21,308 bases of DNA, taken from contig JASHSD010000906.1 of NCBI GenBank assembly GCA_030036985.1, positions 1 to 21,308 of the forward strand, read 5' to 3'. Positions 7,120-13,433 of the stretch are shown here, piece after piece. Each line of letters opens with the position of its first letter. The first letter of the stretch is position 1. Origin of the DNA: Bryobacteraceae bacterium (GTDB lineage Bacteria > Acidobacteriota > Terriglobia > Bryobacterales > Bryobacteraceae). The translations under genes were made by a program, and so were the position numbers. A model generated the notes under the pieces. The model saw only the letters and a list, made by a program, of their open reading frames with translations, had not been told where the DNA came from and did not search any database.

Positions 7120-7383
7120 ATGCCCTCTGCTGGCATCGTGGCTGCAGCCGTTTCTGGGCGCGCCGCTCGTCCCGTAGTAGATCAGACCGGACTGACCGGC
7201 GAATACGATTTCACGCTGCACTGGAGTTGGGACCCGCAGCCTGCCTCGCCTCCGGAGCCGAATCGCGGCGGCCAGGCTCTGATCAAGGCGCTGCGGGAGC
7301 AATTGGGCCTGGAACTCCAGCCGCAAAAAGCCCCGGTGAACGTGTACGTGATTGATCGAGCCGAGCGCCCGACCGGCAATTAG
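7120..7383 (+). pseudogene. C-terminal remnant of a TIGR03435-family protein
   Basis: In this frame the sequence contains ARPVVDQTGLTGEYDFTLHW, then a Pro-rich spacer, then LIKALREQLGLELQPQKAPV and VYVIDRAERPTGN before the stop. This is the family's characteristic ending: 'GRPVVDxTGLTGxYDFxLxW', 'LxxALxEQLGLxLxPxKxPVxVxVIDxxExPxEN'. The frame opens at 7030, but residues before about 7120 match nothing. With no start and no middle domain it is a fragment. The family is common in acidobacterial genomes and functionally uncharacterised. It may be the other end of the gene whose start lies at 5093, or the end of a separate copy. Confidence 0.7.
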
Positions 7384-7389
7384 ATTCCA

Positions 7390-7395
7390 TATAAT
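7390..7395 (+). promoter_or_regulatory. TATAAT -10 candidate for the DUF433/DUF5615 pair
   Basis: A perfect TATAAT lies seven bases after the stop of the TIGR03435 remnant and 17 bases before the ATG at 7413. No -35 box is found at 16-18 bases. A start near 7402 would give a very short leader carrying the GGAAG site at 7402-7406. Confidence 0.35.
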
Positions 7396-7412
7396 GGCTT
7401 CGGAAGCCTGAT

Positions 7413-7730
7413 ATGGCGAAGGAATACGTGGAGGAACATTCCGGCGGATACTTTGCAGCCGGTACACGCGTGTCCCTGGATTCCATCGTCTACGCGTTTC
7501 TGCGCGGCGAATCCCCCGAAGGCATTGCGGAATCTTTCCCGGCGTTGACGCTGGAGCAGATCCACGGGTCTTTGGCCTTCTATCTGGCGAATCGCGAAAA
7601 AGTCGACGAATATCTGCGCCGGGGTAAAGAGGAATTCGAGACCCTTCGGCGAGAGGCGCGGGAGCGCAATCCCCGTCTCTACGCTCGCCTCGTGGATGCC
7701 CGCCAAAAGGCCGCTCGCCCTGGCGTATGA
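7413..7730 (+). CDS. DUF433-family antitoxin-like protein
   Basis: A 105-residue protein with the DUF433 pattern: GYFAAGTRVSLDSIVYAFLRGESPEGIAESFPALTLEQIHGSLAFYL split across residues 12-58. This corresponds to the 'GkP.I.GTRIPV..I...l..G.s.eeI...yP.lt.e.v...l.Yy' consensus, a winged or ribbon DNA-binding fold found in many antitoxins. The family is often about 75 residues; here an extra charged helical tail (about 60-105, REKVDEYLRRGKEEFETLRR) follows. GGAAG lies six bases before ATG 7413. The stop overlaps the start of the DUF5615 gene (ATGA), the usual antitoxin-toxin arrangement. Autoregulation is likely by analogy. Confidence 0.85.
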   Translation: MAKEYVEEHSGGYFAAGTRVSLDSIVYAFLRGESPEGIAESFPALTLEQIHGSLAFYLANREKVDEYLRRGKEEFETLRREARERNPRLYARLVDARQKAARPGV

Positions 7731-8077
7731 CGCCGCTGTTTCAGGCGGACGCGGATTTCAACCAAAAGATTCTCCTCGGCCTTCGTCGAAGGGAGCCGGC
7801 GGTCGATTTCCGGGACGCGCATGAAGGCGGCGTTATTGGAATTGACGATTGGGAGGTGCTGCGCATCGCTGCCGCGTCGGGACGAATTCTGATCTCGCAT
7901 GATCGAAGAACGATGCCCGGTCATTTGGCGCGGTTTATCGAAGTCGAGTCCAGTCCCGGGATCATTATCGTTTCACAGGACCTTGACATCGGCTCCGCCA
8001 TCGAGGATCTGTTGATTATCTGGGCCGCATCTGATGCCGCTGGATGGTCTGATCGAGTCGGCTTCGTTCCGCTGTAG
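7727..8077 (+). CDS. DUF5615 PIN-like toxin-type protein
   Basis: A 116-residue protein of the DUF5615 PIN-like family, the standard partner of DUF433 antitoxins and presumed to act as a ribonuclease toxin. Near the N-terminus, FQADADFNQKIL supplies the acidic residues (D8, D10) that correspond to the family's 'LaDeN/DADFN' start. Further on, RILISHDRRTMPGHL supplies the 'vLItxDxDF' equivalent with H58 and D59. The C-terminal half (SPGIIIVSQDLDIGSAIEDLLIIW) fits the family's closing strand and helix. The start overlaps the upstream stop by four bases. A nuclease function is inferred from the fold, not shown. The following 68 bases to the MFS gene hold nothing I can identify. Confidence 0.82.
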   Translation: MTPLFQADADFNQKILLGLRRREPAVDFRDAHEGGVIGIDDWEVLRIAAASGRILISHDRRTMPGHLARFIEVESSPGIIIVSQDLDIGSAIEDLLIIWAASDAAGWSDRVGFVPL

Positions 8078-8145
8078 TCCGCCGATTGCGGTCTTCCCGC
8101 AGCCTTTCCGCGTTTTCTCGAACGGCGCGAGCAGAATGAACGCTA

Positions 8146-9546
8146 TTGAATAGCGCCCGACACACTGATAACATCGAAACCTTGCCTCAACCGCAGCTCA
8201 GTAAAGTCGAAACCCGCCCCGGACTCGCCTACGCGTGGTACGTCGTCTTCGCGCTGACCGCGATCTACATGCTCTCGTTCGTGGATCGGCAGATACTGGG
8301 TCTGCTGGTCGCGCCGATGAAGCGGGACCTCGGCCTCAGCGACACGAAAGTCGGCCTGCTGCAGGGCCTCGCGTTCGGCGTCTTCTACACGCTGATGGGA
8401 CTTCCGCTCGGCCGTCTGGCCGACACGAAGAATCGCCGCAACCTGATTGCGGCGGGCGTGGTGGCGTGGAGCTTCTTCACTTCCTCATGCAGCGTTGCGC
8501 GCAGCTTCTTCACGCTGTTCCTGGCGCGCATGGGCGTTGGGGTCGGCGAAGCCACGCTTTCGCCTTCGGCGTATTCGCTGATCTCCGATTACTTCCCCAA
8601 AGACCGGCTCGGCACCGCGATCAGCGTGTTCTACATGGGCATCTTTTTCGGGTCCAGCCTGTCGCTGCTGGTGACCGGCGCCGTGCTCGATGCGCTGGCG
8701 CACACGCCGTTCGTCACGCTTCCGCTGTTGGGAACCATCGCCGCGTGGCGCGTGGTGTTTCTGGTGGTCGGCCTGCCGGGAGTGCTGTTCGCGCTTCTGA
8801 TTTACACGGTTCGCGAACCCGTGCGGCGCGATCTGCTGCGAACCACGCAGAACCAGGCTGTCGCGCTCAGCTTCGGCGAAGCATGGGCGGAGATCGCGAA
8901 GCGCACGAAATCGGTGGCGGGACTCTCGCTCGGCGCCGTGTTCCAGGCCGCGCCGACCTATGCCATCACCTTCTGGGTTCCCACATTTTTCCAGCGAGTG
9001 CACCATTGGACGCCGGGGCAATCCGGCCGCGCGCTCGCCGCGATCCTGCTGACGTTCGGCTGCGCGGGGATGTATGTGGGCGGGAGGTGGAGCGATCGTT
9101 GGCAGCGGAACGGGTCGCCGGAAGGACCGTCGCGCGTCGGCGTCATCAGCGGCATCGGCGCGCTGCTGGTGCTGACGCCCGCCACGCTGCTGCACGACGC
9201 GAACTGGACGCTGGCCCTGATGGCGCCGGGCATGTTCCTGCTGGCGCTGCCGATGGGCACCACCGCTGCGGCGTTGCAGCATATCTTCCCCAATCAGGTG
9301 CGCGGGCTGGTTTCGTCGTTATTCCTGTTTGTGCTGAACCTGGGCGGCCTCAGTATCGGTCCCCTGATGCCGGGGCTGCTCAACGACCGGTTGTTCCACG
9401 ACGAGAAGATGGTCGGGCCGTCCATTGCGATTACAGTGGGCGTTTCCGCAGTGCTGATGCTGGCCGCTTTCTGGTATTCGATCCGGCCGTATCGGAGGGA
9501 TTACCGAATCATGGAGCAGGGATCGCCGCCGCTCAATGTGCGATAG
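8146..9546 (+). CDS. MFS transporter, Spinster-type
   Basis: A 466-residue protein with about 12 membrane helices. After a polar N-terminus, AIYMLSFVDRQILGLLVAPM and the motif GLPLGRLADTKNRRNLIAAG (MFS motif A between helices 2 and 3) identify the major facilitator superfamily. The FVDRQILGLL start, the GVGVGEATLSPSAYSLISDY segment and the FPKDRLGTAIS motif fit the Spinster-like group, members of which carry lipids or organic acids in some organisms. The frame has a stop at 8137 and no ATG before the first helix, so TTG 8146 (or TTG 8182) must serve as start; there is no strong ribosome binding site. The 3' end overlaps the convergent RES gene by 14 bases. The substrate is not predictable. 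Confidence 0.88.
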   Translation: MNSARHTDNIETLPQPQLSKVETRPGLAYAWYVVFALTAIYMLSFVDRQILGLLVAPMKRDLGLSDTKVGLLQGLAFGVFYTLMGLPLGRLADTKNRRNLIAAGVVAWSFFTSSCSVARSFFTLFLARMGVGVGEATLSPSAYSLISDYFPKDRLGTAISVFYMGIFFGSSLSLLVTGAVLDALAHTPFVTLPLLGTIAAWRVVFLVVGLPGVLFALLIYTVREPVRRDLLRTTQNQAVALSFGEAWAEIAKRTKSVAGLSLGAVFQAAPTYAITFWVPTFFQRVHHWTPGQSGRALAAILLTFGCAGMYVGGRWSDRWQRNGSPEGPSRVGVISGIGALLVLTPATLLHDANWTLALMAPGMFLLALPMGTTAAALQHIFPNQVRGLVSSLFLFVLNLGGLSIGPLMPGLLNDRLFHDEKMVGPSIAITVGVSAVLMLAAFWYSIRPYRRDYRIMEQGSPPLNVR

Positions 9547-10024
9547 ACGTCCGCCGCGCCGCCTCTGGCGCTGCCTTCAATAGCCGTGCATCGAACCGGA
9601 AGGGAACCGGGTCATGCAAAGCGATGCGGCGAAACTCGGGATGTTCCGGGTTGAGAAGGAAATTGCGTTCGCCCGATGTGACTGACGGGACCGAAAGCAC
9701 TACCGAACTCCGCTCCCGAAGCCACCGATCGCCGAGTTTCCTGGTCGCGGTTTGTTCGGCAACTGTCAGTGTCGCCCAATTCCGCGGGAGCTCGCGCTCA
9801 CTCACGGGTTCGATCGCGTCTTCGGGAATCTCCGCTGAGCCGAGGACATACTTGTCAGGGAGCACGTCCGACAAGTGGACCAGGATTTCGAGCACGGCCA
9901 GCGAACGGTTCTCGCTCATGTAGATCACCCTGCTGCCTTTCGAATTCCAGCGGCCCCCCGCGTGTTTTGCGCCTTCGCCGTCATAGGGCGGGTACGACGC
10001 CCGGCAGAGCCGGTAAGCATGCAT
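9533..10024 (-). CDS. RES-domain toxin
   Basis: A 163-residue protein of the RES family. Known members are NAD+-degrading toxins (for example MbcT) or ADP-ribosyltransferases (ParT). The key motifs are visible: YRLCRASY at the start, GGRWNSKGSRVIYMSE with the conserved Arg25 and Tyr35, then SLAVLEILVHL with Glu46. The Arg-Tyr-Glu set is the signature of an active RES protein, so this one looks intact. Its ATG shares one base with the TGA of the upstream antitoxin gene (TGATG), the normal Xre/RES arrangement. The last 14 bases overlap the end of the convergent MFS gene. NAD+ depletion as the activity is inferred from the family. Confidence 0.9.
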   Translation of the reverse strand: MHAYRLCRASYPPYDGEGAKHAGGRWNSKGSRVIYMSENRSLAVLEILVHLSDVLPDKYVLGSAEIPEDAIEPVSERELPRNWATLTVAEQTATRKLGDRWLRERSSVVLSVPSVTSGERNFLLNPEHPEFRRIALHDPVPFRFDARLLKAAPEAARRTSIAH

Positions 10025-10260
10025 CAGCCCAGAACGCCGTGCTCAATGCGTATGAGAATGTCTTCCACCTCCTGGAATCCGCAGTCAGTCTGAGCGGCTT
10101 CAAGTGGAGACTTGCCGTCAAGAGACGGATTCGGCGACTGCAGCCAGTGGATCGCTTTCTCGTGATTTGCGAAGACCTCTCCGGCGTGCACGGAGATCGA
10201 CATCAGCCTTGCAGGCGCGGGAAATCCAGCGGTTCCCGATTTGCTCTGGATCCCATCCAT
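10024..10260 (-). CDS. short Xre/MbcA/ParS-type antitoxin (DUF2384 toxin-binding domain only)
   Basis: A 78-residue protein. Residues 26-76 fit the DUF2384 antitoxin C-terminal domain: AGEVFANHEKAIHWLQSPNP, DGKSPLEAAQTDCGFQEVED and ILIRIEHGV. Typical Xre/MbcA/ParS antitoxins are about 120-150 residues with an N-terminal helix-turn-helix; here only about 25 unstructured residues precede the toxin-binding domain. ATG 10260 has a strong GGGAGG site five bases upstream, and no in-frame HTH sequence lies before it. The gene therefore seems to be naturally short, or re-started after loss of its first half. Promoter autoregulation would need another DNA-binding factor or oligomerisation with the toxin. 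Confidence 0.82.
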   Translation of the reverse strand: MDGIQSKSGTAGFPAPARLMSISVHAGEVFANHEKAIHWLQSPNPSLDGKSPLEAAQTDCGFQEVEDILIRIEHGVLG

Positions 10261-10265
10261 ATCAG

Positions 10266-10271
10266 CCTCCC
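10266..10271 (-). promoter_or_regulatory. strong ribosome binding site for the short antitoxin
   Basis: GGGAGG on the minus strand, five bases before ATG 10260. It supports this ATG as the genuine start even though the protein lacks an HTH domain. The 10272-10373 stretch upstream shows no clear promoter pair. Confidence 0.6.
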
Positions 10272-10373
10272 TTTATTTACTATATGCCGCACTATTGCGC
10301 AGAATGGGATCCGGAAATCGCTTACCTGAAGGCCCTCCTCTGATCCCGAGGGGGTGCATGGAGGCGTCGTTAC

Positions 10374-10740
10374 CTATCTCTCGACTGGGCCACCTGCGCG
10401 AGACGTGCTCATGACCACGTCTCGCATCACCACAAGCAACCCAGGCCATTCTGCCTCGCCGAATCGCTCTGTGGCCCGCATTACCGCCTGATGGATCTTC
10501 ATCCGGTTGGGCCGTCGCAATCGGACGATCAGGATACCGCTGTGGCGCGCGGCCCGATACTCGGCGAACCCCTTGTCTGTGGCGATCAGCACGCGTCTCT
10601 CGCGGACGGCGATGTTCCATAAGGCGGCATCAAGCCAAGCCTTCGTCGCCGCTACCTCGGATGTCGCGTACGTCGTGCCCGAGTTCGCAGAGACGATCCA
10701 CGGTCATCCGGGGAATGTTCTCGTCAACGAGGATATTCAT
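10374..10740 (-). pseudogene. DUF5615 PIN-like protein with a one-base frameshift
   Basis: Reading from ATG 10740 gives MNILVDENIPRMTVDRLCEL then GHDVRDIRGSGDEGLA and an immediate TGA. Shifting by one base restores the family sequence: DAALWNIAVRERRVLIATDK, GFAEYRAARHSGILIVRLRR and so on to 10374. Both halves are textbook DUF5615: LVDEN with the catalytic-type acidic residues, DEGL-D-ALW, and LIATDKGFAEYR. The extra base is one T of the TT within GCTTGAT, near 10632-10635. Removing it gives a 121-residue protein. The gene follows an intact DUF433 antitoxin by 14 bases. It may be an inactivated toxin, or a sequencing indel. Confidence 0.85.
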
Positions 10741-10754
10741 CCATCACGGATCAC

Positions 10755-10973
10755 TTATAGAGGTGTGACCTGCTCTTCGGCCAATTCCGCTGCGTAATCC
10801 AGACACGCCATTATGTCCTGGCGTGAAATAGAGGGATACTCTGCCAGCAGGTCTTCAACCGTATCCCCGTTCGCGAGCATGTGAACGATCTGATGTACCG
10901 GAATCCGCGTTCCTTTGACACAAGCCTGGCCGTGGCAGACGGCGGGGTCGATTGCAATCCGTTCGAATGGCAA
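10755..10973 (-). CDS. DUF433-family antitoxin-like protein
   Basis: A 72-residue protein, a compact and canonical DUF433 member: ERIAIDPAVCHGQACVKGTR, then IPVHQIVHMLANGDTVEDLL, AEYPSISRQDIMACLDYAAE. The order 'I..dP.v..G.p.ikGTRIPV..i...la.G.t.eeil.eyP.is.edi.a.l.YA' is complete. The start is TTG 10973, with AAGG of GTAAGGTTCTC upstream; no ATG is available in frame. It is paired with the DUF5615 gene just downstream, forming a second toxin-antitoxin module. If the partner toxin is truly broken, this antitoxin would be an orphan remnant. Confidence 0.88.
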   Translation of the reverse strand: MPFERIAIDPAVCHGQACVKGTRIPVHQIVHMLANGDTVEDLLAEYPSISRQDIMACLDYAAELAEEQVTPL

Positions 10974-11009
10974 GATGAGAACCTTACAATCAGTTTACTT
11001 AAAGACGTT

Positions 11010-12527
11010 TCACCGGAAGGCGCTCAGCACATTCGAAATTACCTTCGCAATCCGTTCCTTATCGATCGACTCAGGCAAAGGTACAGACAAAACCGCGCGG
11101 TTCGTCCGCGCATCCCGCGTGCACAGACCGGACAACATCTGTTCCAGCCTGCTTCCCTGCCCACCTGCCGAGCGCGCGCCGGCGCCGTCCGGGAAGAGCG
11201 ATTCCAAAAACTTCACGCCGGCTTCAATCAAGCCGCCCATGGCTGTCTCGGTCGTCGCCTTCTCGACCGGGCCCGCAACGGGCGCGGCCGCCGCTACATT
11301 CAGGGGAACCGGCGGCTCCGGCTGAACCACAGGCTTCGGGCGCCCGGGCTGATCCGCGAAAATTTCCTTCACCGCCTGGAACACCGTCTTCCGGCCGAGT
11401 TTTTCGAAGCTGACCTCGCCCGTCGGAGAATCGAACACTCCGGCGAACAGCGACTTCTTCAGCCGCAGCGTTTCCCATACCCGCTCCTCGATGCTGTCGG
11501 TGGTGAGCATGTGGATCACGTGAACCGGCCGCGACTGTCCGAGCCGGTGCACGCGCCCGATCCGCTGCTCCAGCCGGGCCGGATTCCAGGGCGGCTCGAA
11601 GTTCACCACCGCGGAAGCGGCCTGCAGGTTCAACCCGACGCCTCCCGCATCCGTGGACAGAAAAACTTTGCATTCCGGATCGTTTCTGAATTTTTCCATG
11701 AGCGCTCCGCGTTGGCGCGAAGGCACCCCGCCATGCAGCGATACGAATCCGATTCCCAGCTTGCGCAATTCCTCGCCGGCGAGCCAGGTCATGCGCTCAT
11801 ATTCGCTGAACACCACGACTTTGCGGTTCTCCTCGACAGCCAGTTCCCTGAGGATCTCGCGAAACTCGTCCAACTTCGGCGAATGGTGCGTTTGCTTGTC
11901 GAACAGATATGTCGAGTTGCACAACATGCGCATGTTCTGAATGCAGCACAGGATGCGTTTCTGGTCGATCTCGGAGAGCCGGCCCTGACGCTCCCACTTC
12001 CGCATGAGCTGGGCGAGGAGGTCGCTTTGTTCGTAATACGGCTCGGCCTGCGCGGGGGTGAGCGGCACGCGGAAGATCTGATCCGTTCTCTCGGGCAGTT
12101 GCTTCAGAACCTCGGCACGGGTGCGCCGCAGCAGGATCGGCGCAAGCTGATTATGAATGCGGTCCAGACCTCGATAGCCCAGCAGGTGGCCTTTCTCGTC
12201 CTCCATGCGGTGTTCGTCAAGGAAGCGGAAGGCGGGTCCCAGTCTGCGTCCGTCGACGAATTCGACGACCGAAAAAAGTTCCTCCAGTTTGTTTTCGAGA
12301 GGCGTGCCGGTGAGGACGAACGCGTATCGGCTCTTCAGTTGCTTGATCGTGCGCGCCGTGGCGGTGCTCCAGTTGCGGATTCGCTGGGCTTCGTCGAGAA
12401 TGATCAGGTCCGGTTTCAATTCGTGCATATACCGCACATCCTTGAGAACCAGTTCGTAGCTGGTGAGGGTAAAGAACGCGGGTGACGCATAGAGCGCCTT
12501 ACGCCGCGGCAGCAGGCCGTCGATCAC
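11010..12527 (-). CDS. SNF2-family helicase, C-terminal piece of a frameshifted gene
   Basis: Carries most of the SNF2 ATPase: SYELVLKD, motif II DEAQRIRN (45-52), motif III LTGTPLENKLEEL, and the helicase C lobe with VVVFSEYERMTWL, SLHGGVPSRQR, STDAGGVGLNLQAASAVVNF and ARLEQRIGRVHRLGQ (motifs V and VI). A Pro/Ala-rich linker and a helical tail (about 385-505) follow. The GTG at 12527 is not the true start, because Walker A and the N-terminus are in the overlapping piece at 12524-13351. Joining the two at a missing base near 12590 recreates the continuous text VLVVA-P-ASVKYQWKTEIEKF. The whole protein would be about 780 residues, a translocase that remodels protein-DNA complexes. No operon partner lies downstream on this strand. 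Confidence 0.88.
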   Translation of the reverse strand: MIDGLLPRRKALYASPAFFTLTSYELVLKDVRYMHELKPDLIILDEAQRIRNWSTATARTIKQLKSRYAFVLTGTPLENKLEELFSVVEFVDGRRLGPAFRFLDEHRMEDEKGHLLGYRGLDRIHNQLAPILLRRTRAEVLKQLPERTDQIFRVPLTPAQAEPYYEQSDLLAQLMRKWERQGRLSEIDQKRILCCIQNMRMLCNSTYLFDKQTHHSPKLDEFREILRELAVEENRKVVVFSEYERMTWLAGEELRKLGIGFVSLHGGVPSRQRGALMEKFRNDPECKVFLSTDAGGVGLNLQAASAVVNFEPPWNPARLEQRIGRVHRLGQSRPVHVIHMLTTDSIEERVWETLRLKKSLFAGVFDSPTGEVSFEKLGRKTVFQAVKEIFADQPGRPKPVVQPEPPVPLNVAAAAPVAGPVEKATTETAMGGLIEAGVKFLESLFPDGAGARSAGGQGSRLEQMLSGLCTRDARTNRAVLSVPLPESIDKERIAKVISNVLSAFR

Positions 12528-13351
12528 CTGCGCCTGTTGGTCCGTGAACTTCTCAATCTCCGTCTTCCACTGATATTTGACGGACGCCGCGCAACCACCA
12601 GCACTCTCTCGATACCCTTACGCCGGCGCAGCAGCTCGGTCGCAGCCAAAGCCTGCACCGTTTTCCCCAGACCCATGTCGTCGGCAAGCACCACGCGCCC
12701 GCGGCAGGCCGCGAAAAGAATCCCCTGCACCTGATACGGCAGGAGGCTCGTCTTCAGAACGCCGGCCGTCGGGTCCTGGCCGCGTTTGAGTTTCGCGAGC
12801 AGCTTCCGTTCGAGATCCAGGCCTTCGGCCACTTCGTTTTCCCACTCGATATGCTCGGGAACGTCGCTGTAAACGATGGCTCTGTCGTCCGCGTTCCGCA
12901 GTGCATCCAGAATCTGCGCGAATTGCCGGTACTGCTCGCGCGGCAACAGCCCATCCGGATTGAAGAATTTTGCCGCGATGGATTGCAGCGCGGGCGATGG
13001 CGATGCCGGCAAATTCAGCCGCACCTCGATGGTCTCGGCGTACCGGAGCGCCAAAGACGCGCGGGAACGCTTATACGCCGTGGTCTCCAGCGCTTTTCCG
13101 CGGCGTTTGCGCAGCCGCTCGAGCATGGCCTCGATATGCTTGCAGGTGCCCAGCGTGTTGACGGCGAAGTCGGGGCATGAGCAGTAGTTCTCAAACACGC
13201 CCGGTCCGCGCATGGCGACCCGATAAATCTTTCCGCTGGCGGATTTGATTTTGTAATCGCCCCAGGGGCTGCCGGCAGGCTTTGCCAACACCTGCGCTAC
13301 CGCATTGGCGGCCCGCGCCTGGCGTTCGCCAATCTGGTGCTCGATTAACAT
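12524..13351 (-). CDS. SWIM zinc-finger and SNF2 N-terminal piece of a frameshifted helicase
   Basis: From ATG 13351 (MLIEHQIGER) this piece has a SWIM zinc finger, CSCP...GTCKH (C57, C59, C70, H72), that in SNF2 proteins binds nucleic acid or partners. After a linker comes the start of the SNF2 ATPase: LLPYQVQGI, then Walker A DDMGLGKT (224-231). Similarity ends at RVLVVA; the remaining 22 codons are read in the wrong frame. At 12581-12593 the DNA has GCGCGGCG where GCGCCGGCG would keep the frame, so one C seems to be missing. Frame continues upstream to 13474, but ATG 13351 is preferred because the divergent DUF6880-like gene begins at 13434. It is either a pseudogene or an assembly error. 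Confidence 0.85.
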   Translation of the reverse strand: MLIEHQIGERQARAANAVAQVLAKPAGSPWGDYKIKSASGKIYRVAMRGPGVFENYCSCPDFAVNTLGTCKHIEAMLERLRKRRGKALETTAYKRSRASLALRYAETIEVRLNLPASPSPALQSIAAKFFNPDGLLPREQYRQFAQILDALRNADDRAIVYSDVPEHIEWENEVAEGLDLERKLLAKLKRGQDPTAGVLKTSLLPYQVQGILFAACRGRVVLADDMGLGKTVQALAATELLRRRKGIERVLVVARRPSNISGRRRLRSSRTNRRR

Positions 13352-13420
13352 GAGAAGCTGCCTTCTATCATCTTTCTTTGAAGCGCGCACGACGGACACG
13401 AACGGCCTGTGCGCTTTATT

Positions 13421-13425
13421 GGAGA
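13421..13425 (+). promoter_or_regulatory. ribosome binding site GGAGA for the DUF6880-like gene
   Basis: GGAGA lies eight bases before ATG 13434 and settles that start over upstream in-frame ATGs at 13350 and 13305, which run into the divergent helicase gene. Confidence 0.6.
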
Positions 13426-13433
13426 ATACAACA

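Noticed and set aside
8136..8153. ATG-started five-codon frame upstream of the MFS gene
   Set aside because: Too short and ends within the first codons of the MFS gene; no leader-peptide or attenuator structure was seen.
8235..9923. 562-codon plus-strand frame
   Set aside because: Lies in another frame of the MFS gene and runs into the RES gene; Arg/Ala/Gly-rich composition typical of a shadow frame.
10881..12485. 534-codon open frame on the plus strand
   Set aside because: It is antisense to the SNF2 gene, whose motifs are unmistakable. The long frame results from GC-rich codon use and its protein resembles no family.
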